From Turritopsis dohrnii (lineage: Eukaryota > Cnidaria > Hydrozoa > Anthoathecata > Oceaniidae), in contig BQMF02000600.1 of NCBI GenBank assembly GCA_027922465.2, positions 62,001 to 126,000 on the forward strand: DNA of 64,000 nucleotides. The letters run 5' to 3'. Below, piece by piece: positions 44,852-56,559 of this stretch (its first letter is position 1; every line of letters begins with the position of its first letter). The notes under the pieces were generated by a model, which was given only the letters and a program-made list of their open reading frames with translations, searched no databases and was not told the origin of the DNA. The translations under genes were made by a program, and so were the position numbers.

Positions 44852-45707
44852 ATGTGTGTCGTTCCAGTTTTGCTTCGTCATGAGCAAGCCAGCAAAGATA
44901 TTTTGATGTATGCTTTACTTGACAATTGTAGCCAGGGAACGTTTATTCATAGCGATTTGTTATCATGTTTAGCAGTTCAAAGTATTGAAAGTAATATTGT
45001 AGTGAAAACCCTTACTGGAGAGAATACTGAGCAGTCAGAATTAATCAACGGATTAATGTTGAAGGGAGCCTTGTAAAGTGCAAGTGAGTGTTGGATTAGA
45101 TTACCAAAGACATTGCTAACCAGTAAGCTAAGCAGCTTACTTGTTAGCAAAGATGACATCCCGACTCCGAATAAAATTAAACAATGGTCATACTTGGACG
45201 AAGTGTCAAAACAACTTAGCGCAGACGATAACATTAAAGTAGGTTTGCTTGTCAGACGAAACTGTCCTAAAGCACTGGAACCACAAAAGGTAGTTTCAAG
45301 TCAAAATGGTGGTCCGTTTTCTTATCGAACATCTTTAGGATGGTGTATAGTAGGAGCAATATTGAAGGAGAGCAGTACACATTCAATATCATGCAATAAT
45401 ATTTGTGTCATCTGTATAACCGATGAAAAACCACTTCAACAAAAAATTTACTGTCTTTGATCAAGTAAAAGATAGTGGTATTGAGAATATAATGCATAGA
45501 ATATACAACCTTGATCACATGGACACACCTCCCATAAATGAGACCATCGAAGAATATTCACAAGATGATATAAGGTTTATGAAGATAGTAAACAATGGCA
45601 TCAATTTCACAGATGGTCATTATCAAGTACTTTTGCCCTTTCGGAAAGATCAAATCGAATTTCCAAATACATCTCGATGGCACTCAAGCAAGCAGTGCCA
45701 CATATAA
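44852..45707 (+). pseudogene. BEL/Pao protease-like and RT N-terminal fragments
   Basis: Three short frames. The first has ALLDNCSQGTFI at the protease catalytic site; BEL members often differ from the plain DSG/DTG form here. The second has GGPFSYRTSLGWCIVG, and the third HYQVLLPFRKDQIEFPN, which lead into RT. The RT catalytic box is not present. Confidence 0.7.
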
Positions 45708-46237
45708 AAAAAGTCTATGAAATGAATGGGGAGATCAAACACGTTCACCTGTCTCTTTTGTGTCAACGTGATTATAAAAGTTATTTGTTTACAAAAACTA
45801 GATTAAATTGGATTAAATGAAAAATCACTAACGTGTATTCAGTATTATTTTTACTTCCTTGTCTATTATGCCAAATGATTTTTGTTAAAATTTACGATTT
45901 CGTTTTCTTTTCTTTACAACACATTTCCCCTTATGTCACTCGAAGAACCAGTAGCGGCCGATCCTGAAAGCCTTAAAAAATTCAATTCAAAACTTGGAGT
46001 TGAACATGAATGGTTTTGAGCACTTGGCATGTAAGTTAATAAATTGCCGACCTGTGGTAGGCCTCAGAACGGCAATGCTACATTATAGCTTAGGTTTATT
46101 CGCTGTTGCTAAGGGGAACGACCACCATTGCTAAGGTAATTTTGAAATTTCCTTCATTATTCGAATTCATTTGTTCACCTAATGAAAGAATATGAAAACA
46201 TAAGTGGTACCAGCAGGACTCGTTTTCATATTATTCA

Positions 46238-47340
46238 GTGAAATTGAAAGGCATCTTAGTTTCCAGGTCCCGTGGGGTGCGATCATGGCTCAACAGAAAT
46301 TATGCGAATCCGTTAAAATCTTATGAAATGTGCGTCCACATATTTGGCGGATCTAACAACGACGGTTACTGGATATTGGGATTGAATTCGTTACCAAGAA
46401 GAACATTGTGGCAATGCATTTCATGTCAAAAATTGAAAGGCAGACCAGAAGTACAGAAGATGAGTTCATTACCGTCCGACAGAACTGAACCTGCCGCACC
46501 TTTCACCTATTGTGGTATGGATTTGTTTGAACCGTTTATTATCAAAGAAAGGCAGTTAGATTTAAAGCGATATGGCGTAATTTTTACATGTTTGTCTTGT
46601 CGTGCTGTTCATCTGGAGTGTACCAACAGTCTTGATACAGATTCATTATTCTTGCGTTGACAAAATTTTATTCTACATTGAGGACGAATCCGAAGTATTA
46701 GATCCGATAACTGAAGTAATTTTATCAGAGCACAAAACGAGCTAGGCAAAGGAATGAAAGAAATCAATCGCTCAAAGGTCAACACATTTTTACAAACACA
46801 GGGATGTGATGACATTGTATGGAAAAGAAATTCTCTGTACAGCAGTCACTTTGGAGGAGTTTGGGAGCGTCAAATACACACCATCAGAAGAACCTTTTCC
46901 AATCTTTTGCAAACGCATAGCCATAGTCTTAACGATGAGTCCTTTCGTACATTGCTCTGTGAAGTCGAAGCTGACATTAACTTAAAGCTGCTAACTGTAG
47001 AAACACTGAGCGACCCAAATAGTCTTTTACCAATTTCACCTAATATGTTGCTAACAATGAAAACTGAAGTTATACTGCCACCGTCAGGAGCGTTCAAACC
47101 ATCAGATATCTATAGTAGACGACGATGGCACAGAATTCATCACCTTGTTTATGAATTTTGGAATTGATGGCGTAAAGAATTATTGATCGAGCTCCAAACC
47201 TGACAAAAGTGGCATAAGCAGTCTTGAAACTTTTCTATTGGTGACATTGTTTTTCTTGTAATGGAAGCACCTAGAGACCAGTGGCTGATGGGCGTCATTA
47301 CCAAAGTTTATCTGGAGGGATTTGGTGTTGTTTAGGCTTC
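46238..47340 (+). pseudogene. BEL/Pao integrase fragments
   Basis: CISCQKLKGRPEVQKMSSLP, CGMDLFEPF and CLSCRAVHLE mark the first half of integrase. After several frame breaks, SSHFGGVWERQIHTIRRT and SPNMLLTMK follow. A last piece has GDIVFLV...PRDQWLMGVITKVY. Stops and shifts separate all parts. Confidence 0.75.
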
Positions 47341-48371
47341 GAATGAGAACTAACGAGAATTTATTGCAACCGACATCGAAAATTGTTTTGCTGATCAAAG
47401 CCTATCCAAGATCCACTGGACTTGTGAGGAGCCAGATGTTAATGAGCAATTACGTTTTGTTGAATTTCCTGTGCTGTGTGCACCCGTGTATGTAGTGTTA
47501 ATGTCGTACTGTATTGTTAGTCACAGTCAATATATTTCTTCATAGTTGAACATTTTTATTTGCCCGTGTTATCTGTTGTGAATTTATTCCTTTTTGTATG
47601 TGCGCTTGTGTGGGGGTCTGTGAAGCGCCAGTATAAACTAGTATGTATTTAATATTATTTATGTTTGTTGATTGTATGTTTTCTCTATAATCGCATTTTT
47701 TTTTTGTAATAATATAGCCTTGATCATCATCATGGTGGACCAGGTTGCACGAATATTTCAACAATTCCAAAATATTCTTATCCTTAACTGAAAATTTTGA
47801 ATATTCTTTGAGATTGCGAAAATAAATTCCTGCGAAAATTTAGATTTTTGTAAATTTGCGAAAATAACTTCTCGCAAAAAATCGATTGACGAAATTATTT
47901 TCTTCCTTTAAGATACTTTTTGTTGATGTTTATGACTCACTGGGGATATGGTTATTTCACAATAGTTTAATCATTTTTTATAGCTCTTCAAAAATAATCT
48001 TCACTATCTTTGTTTTGGACAGATGAGTTATAATGGAAGTTTATCACAAAGATTTTTGAAAACATTTAACATTATAAGGTTTCTCACTTTTTCGTTTTAT
48101 ATTATTTTAAAAACCTATTGAAAGCCAATTGCTTAGAACATTGACTGCTAATTCAATCCATATAATAATCTGCCAAGACCGTACTGGAACCAAGTAGAAC
48201 CATACAAGATTACCTCTGAATGCAAGAACAAAAATGGCAGATCAGGGACTATTTGCTTTTTGTAAAACTCTTTGACGATCTTTTGTTTTCTCTTATGAAG
48301 TTAATGGAATTATGTCTTGTTATAAAAGCAAACTTTACTTTTATATTATCTGCTTATTTTATTTTTTTTAG
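47341..48371. other. Intergenic DNA upstream of OXNAD1
   Basis: A short TTCGCG-type fragment (GCGAAAATAAATTCCTGCG and following) is at about 47815-47935; its right end CTTTAAGATA resembles the MITEs above. Any OXNAD1 leader exon should be here but was not recognised. Confidence 0.4.
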
Positions 48372-48372
48372 A

Positions 48373-51300
48373 ATGCTGGCAACTCATTCTGACAAGACAA
48401 AAGATGTTGTCAGAGATAAGGTAATGTTTTGAAGATTTATATAACAAAAGTCAATAAAATTATGTGGCAGAAAAACAACAAATTCAATTACACATGTAAC
48501 TACGATCATTTCCAATTTACAATGGAAACTTTTGCATTCACTTCTAATATGAAAGATGAAACAAATAAAAATATTACCATAAAAGGAAGAAAAGGTAACT
48601 AAAGTAAAATTTGTATGCTCTAGTTATTGAGGTATAATAATGGAACAGAATGCATCATTTTATTTGACATTGGGTTGTCATGAAAAATAAGTGATTCTTT
48701 GAGCTCTAAAAAATAGGAACTGTCGACATTGACTGATGAACATTGAAGATGATTGAGATGACAATTGATTTCTTCTGTGATGAATTATCAACAAATGATT
48801 GAAGAAGAAACTTTAGGAAAATACAAAATGGATAATATGGACAGCAATAGCAGCAGCAATAATGAAGAGTTTGTAAAGGATAACAAGAACTGATAGCATT
48901 CATTATAATGGTTTGTCTTGTGATTTTAGTTGTATTCCACTGCTATTGTGAAGAAAATCTTTCATATATCCCCAACAGTGAAGCAATTGAACCTTTTTGT
49001 GGAAAAAAAAGATTTTTCATTTAAACCTGGTCAGTGGTAGGTGTAAATATATTTTGATTGGTTCCTATTATATTATTATGCTGCGTAAACTCAAAAATCG
49101 ATCATGGTCTGATAACCAGCAATTGCAATCAAATTCAAAAGAAATCATATTATTTTATTCAAAGAAATATTTCGTGGGGAGAAATATTTTTTGCCCTCAA
49201 ACGTGAAAGTAAATCCCTTTTATGTTGTTGTCATGAAAATAAATCCCTGCAAATTGTTGTGATTCCTAAGAAACACTATTTTGTTAAGAGTAAACAATAA
49301 TCATCAGAATAACAGGTTGCACAATACAGAGACATTTTCTTTTCTTTCAACTTTTATTGAACACATCTTTGTAATACGCTTTTAAGATTTAAAAGAAGTG
49401 AGGACCTTCAGAAGAAATTAATCTTGATTACACAGAAATGCTAATTTTATCAAGAGTGGAAACTCTATAGGGGGTTTTGTTGACAAATGATATTAACGTA
49501 AATATGGTTTGTTATCAAAATCCCCTGGAACATCACATATATAACAAGAAAATGAAAGCATACGAATAACTTAGATATCATGCTGATTAATTCCATTTGA
49601 AATTAGACTATGCATAAATAATCCTAGTTAATCCAGAGGTAGTGAATAGTGAATGCCCTGATACATTGACCTTTCAATTTGGTTGCAAGTGGAGGGTCTG
49701 GGGGAACGTAGATCAAGAGAAATATAGAAATTAGGGAGATATTGGAAAAAGCCAGTGACATCTAACCTAAGATTCTGCCACAGCCTGTCTACGGTTGTTC
49801 AAACAACTGGTCCCTGAGGCCTATTTGTTTTTTATAATTTCGGCTTTAGTCAAATTGGAGCCCAATTTTTGTTTGATATTCAATATTAATTTCAAATGTA
49901 TTATAACCACTTGCGAGATACAAAAATGTATTTTTCTTTTGTAGGGTGGATTTCTATGCCCCTACTCTCAGCACTGTCGGTGGATACTCAATGTGTTCTA
50001 GCCCATCACTACTAGAAAAGGAGCAGATGCTAAACTTGGCAGTCAAATATAGTGATCGTCAACCAGCATATTGGGTTCATACAGAAGTATTTTTTATTCA
50101 TTTCCTTGTAATATTCAAGCCTACTTGTTTTTCTTTTCTTCTTTGAAAATGTTTATTTTCAGTGTAAAGAAGGGGATCGTGTTGGGTTGCAAGTTGGTGG
50201 TTCATTCTCATACAGTGTAAGCAAGGAAAATGCTGCCGACCATATCCTTCTTGTCGCTGCTGGTGTTGGAATCAATCCACTATTTTCAATGCTATTGCAG
50301 ATTGCAGAAGCGTACAGTTCTTTAAATGCTCGAGGAAATGCATTTGGAAAGCTATCTTTGTTATATACTGCCACCAACCAGGAGGAGCTGATTTTCAAGG
50401 TTTTTTTTTTTATTTTGTAGATTCTAGAATGAAACTAAACACACGACAATGTGTAAATTCCCTTCGTGTCTTTATAGGCTGACATTGATGATATTGTCTC
50501 AAGAACTGAAGCCATTGATTGTAGATATTTCGTAACAAGAGAGTTGAATGAAGTGGTTGATGATGGTATTTTCAGTGAGTTCAATTTTTCCGAATATTTT
50601 CCTTTTTTCAAATGAACGTTTTTATATAAGGGTGTCAGGCGCAAGCATTAACAGGCCACCAAAAGACCTTTACATAAGTTGAAAACAATACGTTAACTAG
50701 ATATAAAAACTGAAATGATTAAACATTTGGATAATATATAATATAGTATAATATTAATGATATCTTTTCCATTCTCAATGTGCAGTACAGCGATGGTGTA
50801 GTGGTTAGTAGCTTTGAGTGCGACCGGTGTTCGAGTCCAGTCATGTCGTTTCTCGATACTCCACTCCGATGCGCTTTAAAAGCAGCGTATAAGCCCATTA
50901 GGAGCCATCGACTGACTGCACACTTCGAGTAAGTTTGAGCAATGCTATACGTATCCGTGGCAGTAAGTCCACTAATAGTTCAGCAGAACCAACCATTACG
51001 GATGGAAGTCCAAGAACTGAAAAACTCCCCGTTACTTACTTGCTTATAATGTTTATTTCATCAGTGCTTATCATGGTTCTCACTAGCGTTCGTGTACGAC
51101 GAATACATGTGATTGCCAACTTTGTCAAAGCAAAAGAGATCTTTGTTCTAGGCCAGTTTAATGTTTGACTGTAAATGTCGTGAGTGCAAGTAACCTTAGC
51201 ATGTAAATGTAACGTCGCTGCATCATTGAACGTTCTAGATGGTTCTATAATTGGAAGTTCGACTAATTTGTACGAATGATTATAAAAATAAATATTTGAA

Positions 51301-51534
51301 GAACCCTGCTTTTCCGCATGCAAATTGAAAACACAACATCCTGATGTGTTTTTATTTTTAGAGCGCAGAATGGATAAGCCTGACTTTCTGCACGTTTTAA
51401 ATCGATTTGAAACAGATCCGTCGAATGTTATTTGTTTCCTTTGTGGTCCTGAAACTATGATGTTGAGCGTTAAAGAAACTTTGGTGGATCTCGGCTTAAA
51501 GCCAGAGAACGTCCGCTACGAATCATGGTGGTGA
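48373..51534 (+). CDS. OXNAD1: OXNAD1-type oxidoreductase, six coding exons
   Basis: An FAD/NAD-binding oxidoreductase of the ferredoxin-reductase fold; the vertebrate protein is mitochondrial and of poorly known function. Exons: 48373-48420, 48930-49036, 49945-50086, 50163-50399, 50478-50574, 51362-51534 (804 nt, 267 aa), all GT-AG with matching phase. Matches include FSFKPGQWVDFY, GGYSMCSSPSLLE with NLAVKYSDR, LLVAAGVGINPLFSML (NAD-binding GxGxxP-like loop), CGPETMM and the terminal ESWW. The start is the first ATG, two bases after an acceptor, so an upstream leader exon may exist. The human protein is 312 aa, and no mitochondrial presequence is visible here. A SINE lies in the last intron. 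Confidence 0.9.
49444..49529 (+). repeat. Short decayed copy of the 38.9-kb GTGAC element
   Basis: The right end ATCAAAATCCCCTGGAACAT is the same as that of the 38866-42593 element and is again followed by ATAT. The left end is altered. It is about 85 bp, in an OXNAD1 intron. Confidence 0.45.
50785..51050 (+). repeat. tRNA-derived SINE in the last OXNAD1 intron
   Basis: The A-box-like TGGTGTAGTGGTTAGTAGC and B box GTGTTCGAGTCC (50827-50838) form a tRNA-like head. A body with CTCCACTCCGATGCGCTTTA and a tail with GATGGAAGTCCAAGAACTGA follow. The body recurs in decayed form at 59125-59260 and the tail at 14225-14310. Confidence 0.7.
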
Positions 51535-51553
51535 CACGATGTGCAAGTCGAAA

Positions 51554-51559
51554 AATAAA
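51554..51559 (+). terminator. Polyadenylation signal of OXNAD1
   Basis: AATAAA 20 bases past the stop codon, followed by a GT-rich stretch. Confidence 0.6.
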
Positions 51560-52994
51560 CGTGTGTAAATATATGCTTAAATTGTATTATAACTAAAAGT
51601 TTTTCAAAAACAAGCTTCTCTATATTTCAAAGCAATTTGTTTTGTTTTTTTTTTTTGACAAGTTCTAAGCATCACGAAGCTATACAATGTCTTTCTTATA
51701 CCAACCAGCTTATTGTCATGGAAACAGGCAAGGTTTTAATTTCAGTCTTCATGCCTTCAGCGTGATCGTGCATTATTTAAAATCCTGTGATCTGATTCGT
51801 GTATTTGAATGAAGTTTATGATTAATAAATAATGATCGAAGAGGGAAGATAGTGGTTGTAATAGATTTCAGTACAAAAAGAGAGATCTGTGTTTATAATC
51901 ATTCAAGATTAAAAAAATGTAAGAAAATTAGATGAAATGTGAAAGATGCTGTTGTTGTTTATTTGTGGTTTGTTGGTTGAAATTGACACCATTCTTATGT
52001 GGATTGCTGCCACGAAATCGTAGTGTTAAGTTTTAATAAGAATGTCTTTTGTAATTTTCCTCTTATGGTGACGTAAGCGCATTAAGCTTTTTAATTTGAA
52101 AAGAAGCTCATCACGTTTAGTTTGGTTAGAAAATTTCTACGATTAAGCAAAAACATTTTTTTTTTTTTGTCAACGAACAAGGAACAAATGGCAAGTTTCG
52201 CTTCCTGAAGTACTTCGAGATGTCTTACGTCGTGTACTTAAGCTCAATTGACAGGTTTTTGACTTGATGATAAGAATATTGTGAGAGGCTTGGCTCCAAA
52301 AATCTTCTCTCTTGTTTTTTTTTACTGTGGAAATATTTTGTGGGTTCGAGGATAGCGTTAGTGTTTTTTAAAATAAGATAGCGACTCACATATTTTCCCA
52401 AAATATTTCGTTACAGGCGATTAATTATGGTTCCATGTTATTTATTCTCTTGTGGATTAACCTTAATTTTAATATTGTTAAAATTAATCTTTATTTCGTA
52501 TCGCGTGAACTTCTGTGCAGACGTTCTGCTTTTCAGCATAGGTTGAACTAGATTATAGGTTGCCGTGCTTCAATAACTTGAGTTTTCTATAACCACATTT
52601 TTTAAACATAGCAGGCTGCTATGAATAAAAGAGAGGGTTGCAGTGTTTTCACTTAAGAAATGTGTCTGAAAAGAGCGGCTGATTAATTTCGTAATGGCGA
52701 CCAAATGAGACAAACAAATGATTGGCTGTCTCGTGGCTTCATAAAAAGCTGTTGATTCAGTTTTCTCACGATCTTTATAGCAGTTCAATTGAGAGCATAT
52801 TTGGGTGATAGTGTAAACCAAGTTTAAAACTTCATTGTGTGATCCATTTTATCTCGTATAAATCGATAGGTTAACATCAACACGGAACGTTGTCAATCAA
52901 AAAATGTTTTAAGCCAATCAAATGATAATATTATTTTGGAAACAGACACGTTTTTTCAAAATGAACGGAGGAGATTATTTTTCAAAAAAAGGTG
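51560..52994. other. Intergenic DNA
   Basis: No gene recognised. A weak relative of the hammerhead-like words (GGTGACGTAAGCGCATTAAGC) is at about 52067-52087. Confidence 0.4.
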
Positions 52995-53136
52995 TTAAGG
53001 CCCTGATACACCTATGAATTTTTCTTTCGAAAGATTTAAAATTTTTCTTTCTGAAATGTTTTAAATTAATTAAATTTTTCTTTAAAAAATTTACTTTCTT
53101 TATTAAATACTTGTTGTTTCCGATTCATTTTTTAAA

Positions 53137-53410
53137 GCCCTCAAAGAAAACCAGTTGAATTTACCGCCACCCCAACCTTTGCCGAAAGATTGTGACGACT
53201 TCTGGTATGAAGAAAACCCCGAGCTCTTACCAATAGTGTTAGCCGACGATGATTTCCCTCTAGGAATTCATTGCATGAAACCTTTCTCTTAAAAAGAAAC
53301 GACCGATGAAAAAAGAATTTTCAACTACAGGCTTTAATGCATGCGGAGAATAAGTGTGAATGTCTTCGGAATATGGGCCAATAGATTTAGGCTTTTTGGA
53401 ACTAAAGCGT
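53137..53410 (+). pseudogene. Harbinger transposase C-terminus (broken)
   Basis: The first frame has VLADDDFPLGIHCMKPF, corresponding to the GD..FPL...L+.PF block that carries the second catalytic Asp of DDE_Tnp_4. It ends at TAA 53290. A second frame gives EKRIFNYRL and a third MRR..VNVFGIWANRFRLF, the usual region of the last catalytic residue. Two frame changes and the absent N-terminus make it dead. Confidence 0.75.
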
Positions 53411-53609
53411 TTCTGAACCCAGGTAAGATTGAACAAGTGTGACCGCCAGAAAAGTCAGAGAAAAAGTCATGGAGCACTTCTATGGACCAGGGCAAATACC
53501 TTGGCAATGGAAAATTTTGTACGCGTAAAAAAAAACTCCATTCGGTTGTAACTTCTATTTCTCATGAAAAAAGCAAATACATAACATAAGAATGAAGCAT
53601 CTCTGATTT

Positions 53610-53984
53610 CTACCTAGGATCAAAGCTGTATTGTGGATAACCTAAACGATCTGGTTGATACGAACTACCATTAAGCGATTCATCTTGCTGTAGTTGACTG
53701 GTAAATGATTGGACTCGAGGTTGAAGAGTATTTCTGAAAGGATTGAACTGCGCTTGATGTTTACTGTGCATAGACAAATACACCAGCCTCTGAATTTCTA
53801 ACTTTAGGAATTCTTTACACGTACCATTCCCTAACTGCCGCAACTGAACAAGCAACATTTGAAAAAAATAGTTATCTGCCGTCTTATCAGGTGAGCTTTC
53901 TGCAACCACAGGTTGCTTCAAAACATTGATTGCAGCCGCCCTAAACATTTCCCTTTCTTCTTTTTTCTCAGCATCTTCCTCCAT
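53610..53984 (-). CDS. MADF/BESS-like accessory protein of the Harbinger element (partial)
   Basis: 124 codons from an ATG at 53984, with the open frame reaching about 40 codons further upstream without an ATG. The part DNYFFQMLLVQLRQL...KEFLKLEIQRLVY has the BESS layout that mediates protein contacts in MADF/Myb-type proteins. Harbinger elements carry such a second protein, which helps the transposase enter the nucleus and bind DNA. The MADF/Myb DNA-binding part is not seen, so it is truncated or lies in an unrecognised exon. A host gene is possible but unlikely given the position between the element's ends. Confidence 0.6.
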   Translation of the reverse strand: MEEDAEKKEEREMFRAAAINVLKQPVVAESSPDKTADNYFFQMLLVQLRQLGNGTCKEFLKLEIQRLVYLSMHSKHQAQFNPFRNTLQPRVQSFTSQLQQDESLNGSSYQPDRLGYPQYSFDPR

Positions 53985-54603
53985 TGACTTTTGGTTTCGT
54001 TTGCTTTTGTGCGAAACAGGAATATTTTCTGTGCCGTAGGAGGCTACTGTTAAGTTTGCGTCTGTTAAGTTAGTTTAAAATTATCACTCAAGAATAGGAG
54101 TCTTTCATGATACGGCCAAGTAATTTTATAAACCTCATCAGCTCCAGCGTCACTTTTTTGCAGCTTGCTGTTAATATCTTCTGTTGATATCCTCTGCTTT
54201 AATTCTGCTTTAATTCTAGTAAGTGCGTTTTATCTTCTATGTCTTTATACTCAGCGTAAGTTGTTTCAAACAAGCGCGGTTTTGCCTCCCATATAAAGGT
54301 ATAAGTTTGATAATGTGGTCATAACACCATGACCAAGATTTTTTTTACTTCTCTTTTCTTTTTCGACGGTTATACAACTTCAGACACCCAGTTATCTTCT
54401 TCTCCTTCTTCTTGCTCGTCCCTAGCAATTTCGTGTCTTTGCTGGTCTTCCTCAGAGAACATCTCAAGACAATATGTAAAATACCAAAAATACAAAATGC
54501 TTTGGTGCACAAAGTATTTACAAAAAAGCTGTTACTAGCTTCTTTAAAAAAAATAAAAAAAATATATTTGCTGTACCTGAAACGTCTAAACTCGTCCATG
54601 TTT

Positions 54604-54703
54604 CTCACAAAACTAACTTTCTTCTTTTCGTGTATTCTCAAAACTAACTTTCTTCTTTTCGTGTATTCTCAAAATTAACTTTCTTCTTTTTCGTGTATTC
54701 TGT
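54604..54703. repeat. Three tandem copies of a 32-bp unit
   Basis: The unit reads CAAAACTAACTTTCTTCTTT then TCGTGTATTCT. Three copies with minor changes lie inside the Harbinger element. Confidence 0.85.
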
Positions 54704-55120
54704 TTCTCCCTACAGAGTTCCTGTTTCTTCAAAGTTCATTCATTTCGCAAAAATCGTGCCACAAATTCTGTCGGTTTTCTTTGATGTCTCGCGAAAAGAA
54801 AAAATTTCTTGCAAAAAATAATGAACCGTTTCGTTATTTTTTTAAAGATTTTCAGAGTTTTCAAGAAAACTTTAAAACATTTAATTTCTTTAAAAACACA
54901 AGATACATTACGAAATTTTTCTTTAGCAGTGTCTGAAAGAAAACTTGCAAATCTTTCGAAAGAAAAATTCATAAGTGTATCAGGGCCTTTATATGTACAA
55001 TTAACAATTTATAATATATATTATTTTACTTTTTTTTTGTATGAAATGGTACGGGGAAATCTGGGGAAGTAGTTTACCAGAAACTTGTAATCAAATTCTT
55101 GGAATTGAAATCAATAATAG

Positions 55121-55527
55121 GGACATTACGAAACTATGACGGCGACGTGGACGACGACGTGAGGCAAACAAAAGACTCATTTACTCCATAGATTTACTTT
55201 AGAATGGAAGTCTATTTCAAACTATACTATTGGGAAATGCTTTTAATCATACTAATATCATTATCAGATTTGCACGTTCTACACACAACGTGAAAAGTAG
55301 TGTTTAGAATTCGTCATCAAAACGAAGACGTGAAAATGGCAGTACTTCGAATAAATTTTCCTTGGTTACTTCATGATTCTGTCTCTGTAAGTTCAATAAA
55401 CAAACTTCATAAACATTATAAACAAACTTCTTCACCCAAGTGTACAATTTCTGCTGTTTTGTGATTCATTGAAGATGAATATCTTGTACGTCGTCGTCTT
55501 CGTTGCCGTCGTAGTTTCGTAAGGTCC
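55121..55527. mobile_element. 0.4-kb MITE with GACGGCGACG-type ends
   Basis: The left end GGACATTACGAAACTATGAC mirrors the right end (GTCGTAGTTTCGTAAGGTCC). CG-rich words GACGACGACGT sit just inside both ends, and the interior is AT-rich. The flanks ATAATA and ATAATT may be an imperfect duplication. Superfamily not assigned. Confidence 0.65.
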
Positions 55528-56559
55528 ATAATTAGATTCAACGGAGGATCGAGTGAAGCCATTAACGTAATTTGTGAATTCAATTCATATTGCCGATGGG
55601 ATTATTTGAATATTTTTCTTTCATGGTTAAATTGCACTCTCCTACACAAATTGCCACTTACCTCTAGATCCACCACTGAGGTAGATCAATCAGATCAATA
55701 AGGACATCATTTTTAATTCGAACAATCTTTCGCGGTAGAAACTTCAGCAGAGTACATTTTCGCTGATGACGCTTTTCATACACTTCCTTATAAAATTTAT
55801 TTATGAATTTGGGAAACTGAAAGGTGTGTGAGAATCAACTTTTTACGAGAATCTACTACACTGAAATCTTGAAAATCGACATCGAATAATGTGCCCGTGA
55901 ATTGTTAGATGTGTTAATTATCTGTTTAGCCTTTGATATTAAGGCCTTTGATATTAAAAACCGCCAAGCAATTTAAACGAAAATCCTGAAGACCAGGATT
56001 ACAACATGGAAGAAATACATTTCATTAAATGTAACCAATATGATTACTGTTTTATGAAGGCTGTGTGGATGATTAAGAAAATTCACTTTGAAGCAAAAAT
56101 CATCCGGCAGAGTCAACCCATACATGTTTTATGAAGACACTCCAAAATTTAATATGGTCTTCGATCCATCTCTTAATTATCTTCGAAGAGTTTGAAGTCA
56201 ATCTTTTTAATGTTCCCTTGTTCTCATATTCAATTCTCAATAAAAACATTGATATTCAGGAATTTGTCACAATTTTTAACTTCTAACAAGTATTATATAA
56301 GCCTTGAAAATTCTGAAGGCTTGACTTTTTCAAAATTTGTGTAGTGAGAACCATGCTTTACGACCATTGCGAAAAATCAACAACATAAACTTAATTTCGT
56401 TTATGTTTCAGAGAAAGTAATTCCCAACAGAATTTACATTATAAGTTGAGTTTCGCAGAAGTTTGTTAAACTAGTGGGACAAATCGAAAAGTTTTTATAA
56501 TGATAACATGTCATATGGGATTTTAAGACGGAATCGACCGGAACGATGACTCAGTGAAA
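55528..56559. other. 5' flank of heparanase
   Basis: No gene recognised; presumably promoter and 5' UTR of the heparanase gene. Confidence 0.35.

Larger units (their letters stand above)
43160..47340 (+). mobile_element. Decayed BEL/Pao LTR retrotransposon
   Basis: Plus-strand fragments in BEL/Pao order: coiled-coil Gag, zinc-knuckle region, protease-like segment, the start of RT, integrase and the C-terminal domain. They are broken by stops and frame changes. Most of the RT and RNase H is missing between about 45710 and 46240. Part of that gap (about 46090-46220) is a dispersed repeat also seen at about 4240-4370. No LTRs were found. Clearly inactive. Confidence 0.82.
52998..54988. mobile_element. 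PIF/Harbinger-type DNA transposon, decayed
   Basis: Inverted ends AGGCCCTGATACAC; TTA duplications at 52995-52997 and 54989-54991, the TWA target typical of the superfamily. The ends continue with TTTTTCTTTCGAAAGATTT. Inside are a C-terminal transposase remnant on the plus strand and a BESS-like protein on the minus strand, the two-gene layout of Harbinger elements. The N-terminal transposase part is missing, so this copy is not autonomous. Confidence 0.85.

Noticed and set aside
56554..56559. Start two codons upstream of the heparanase ATG
   Set aside because: The codon there is GTG, so the first ATG is at 56560.
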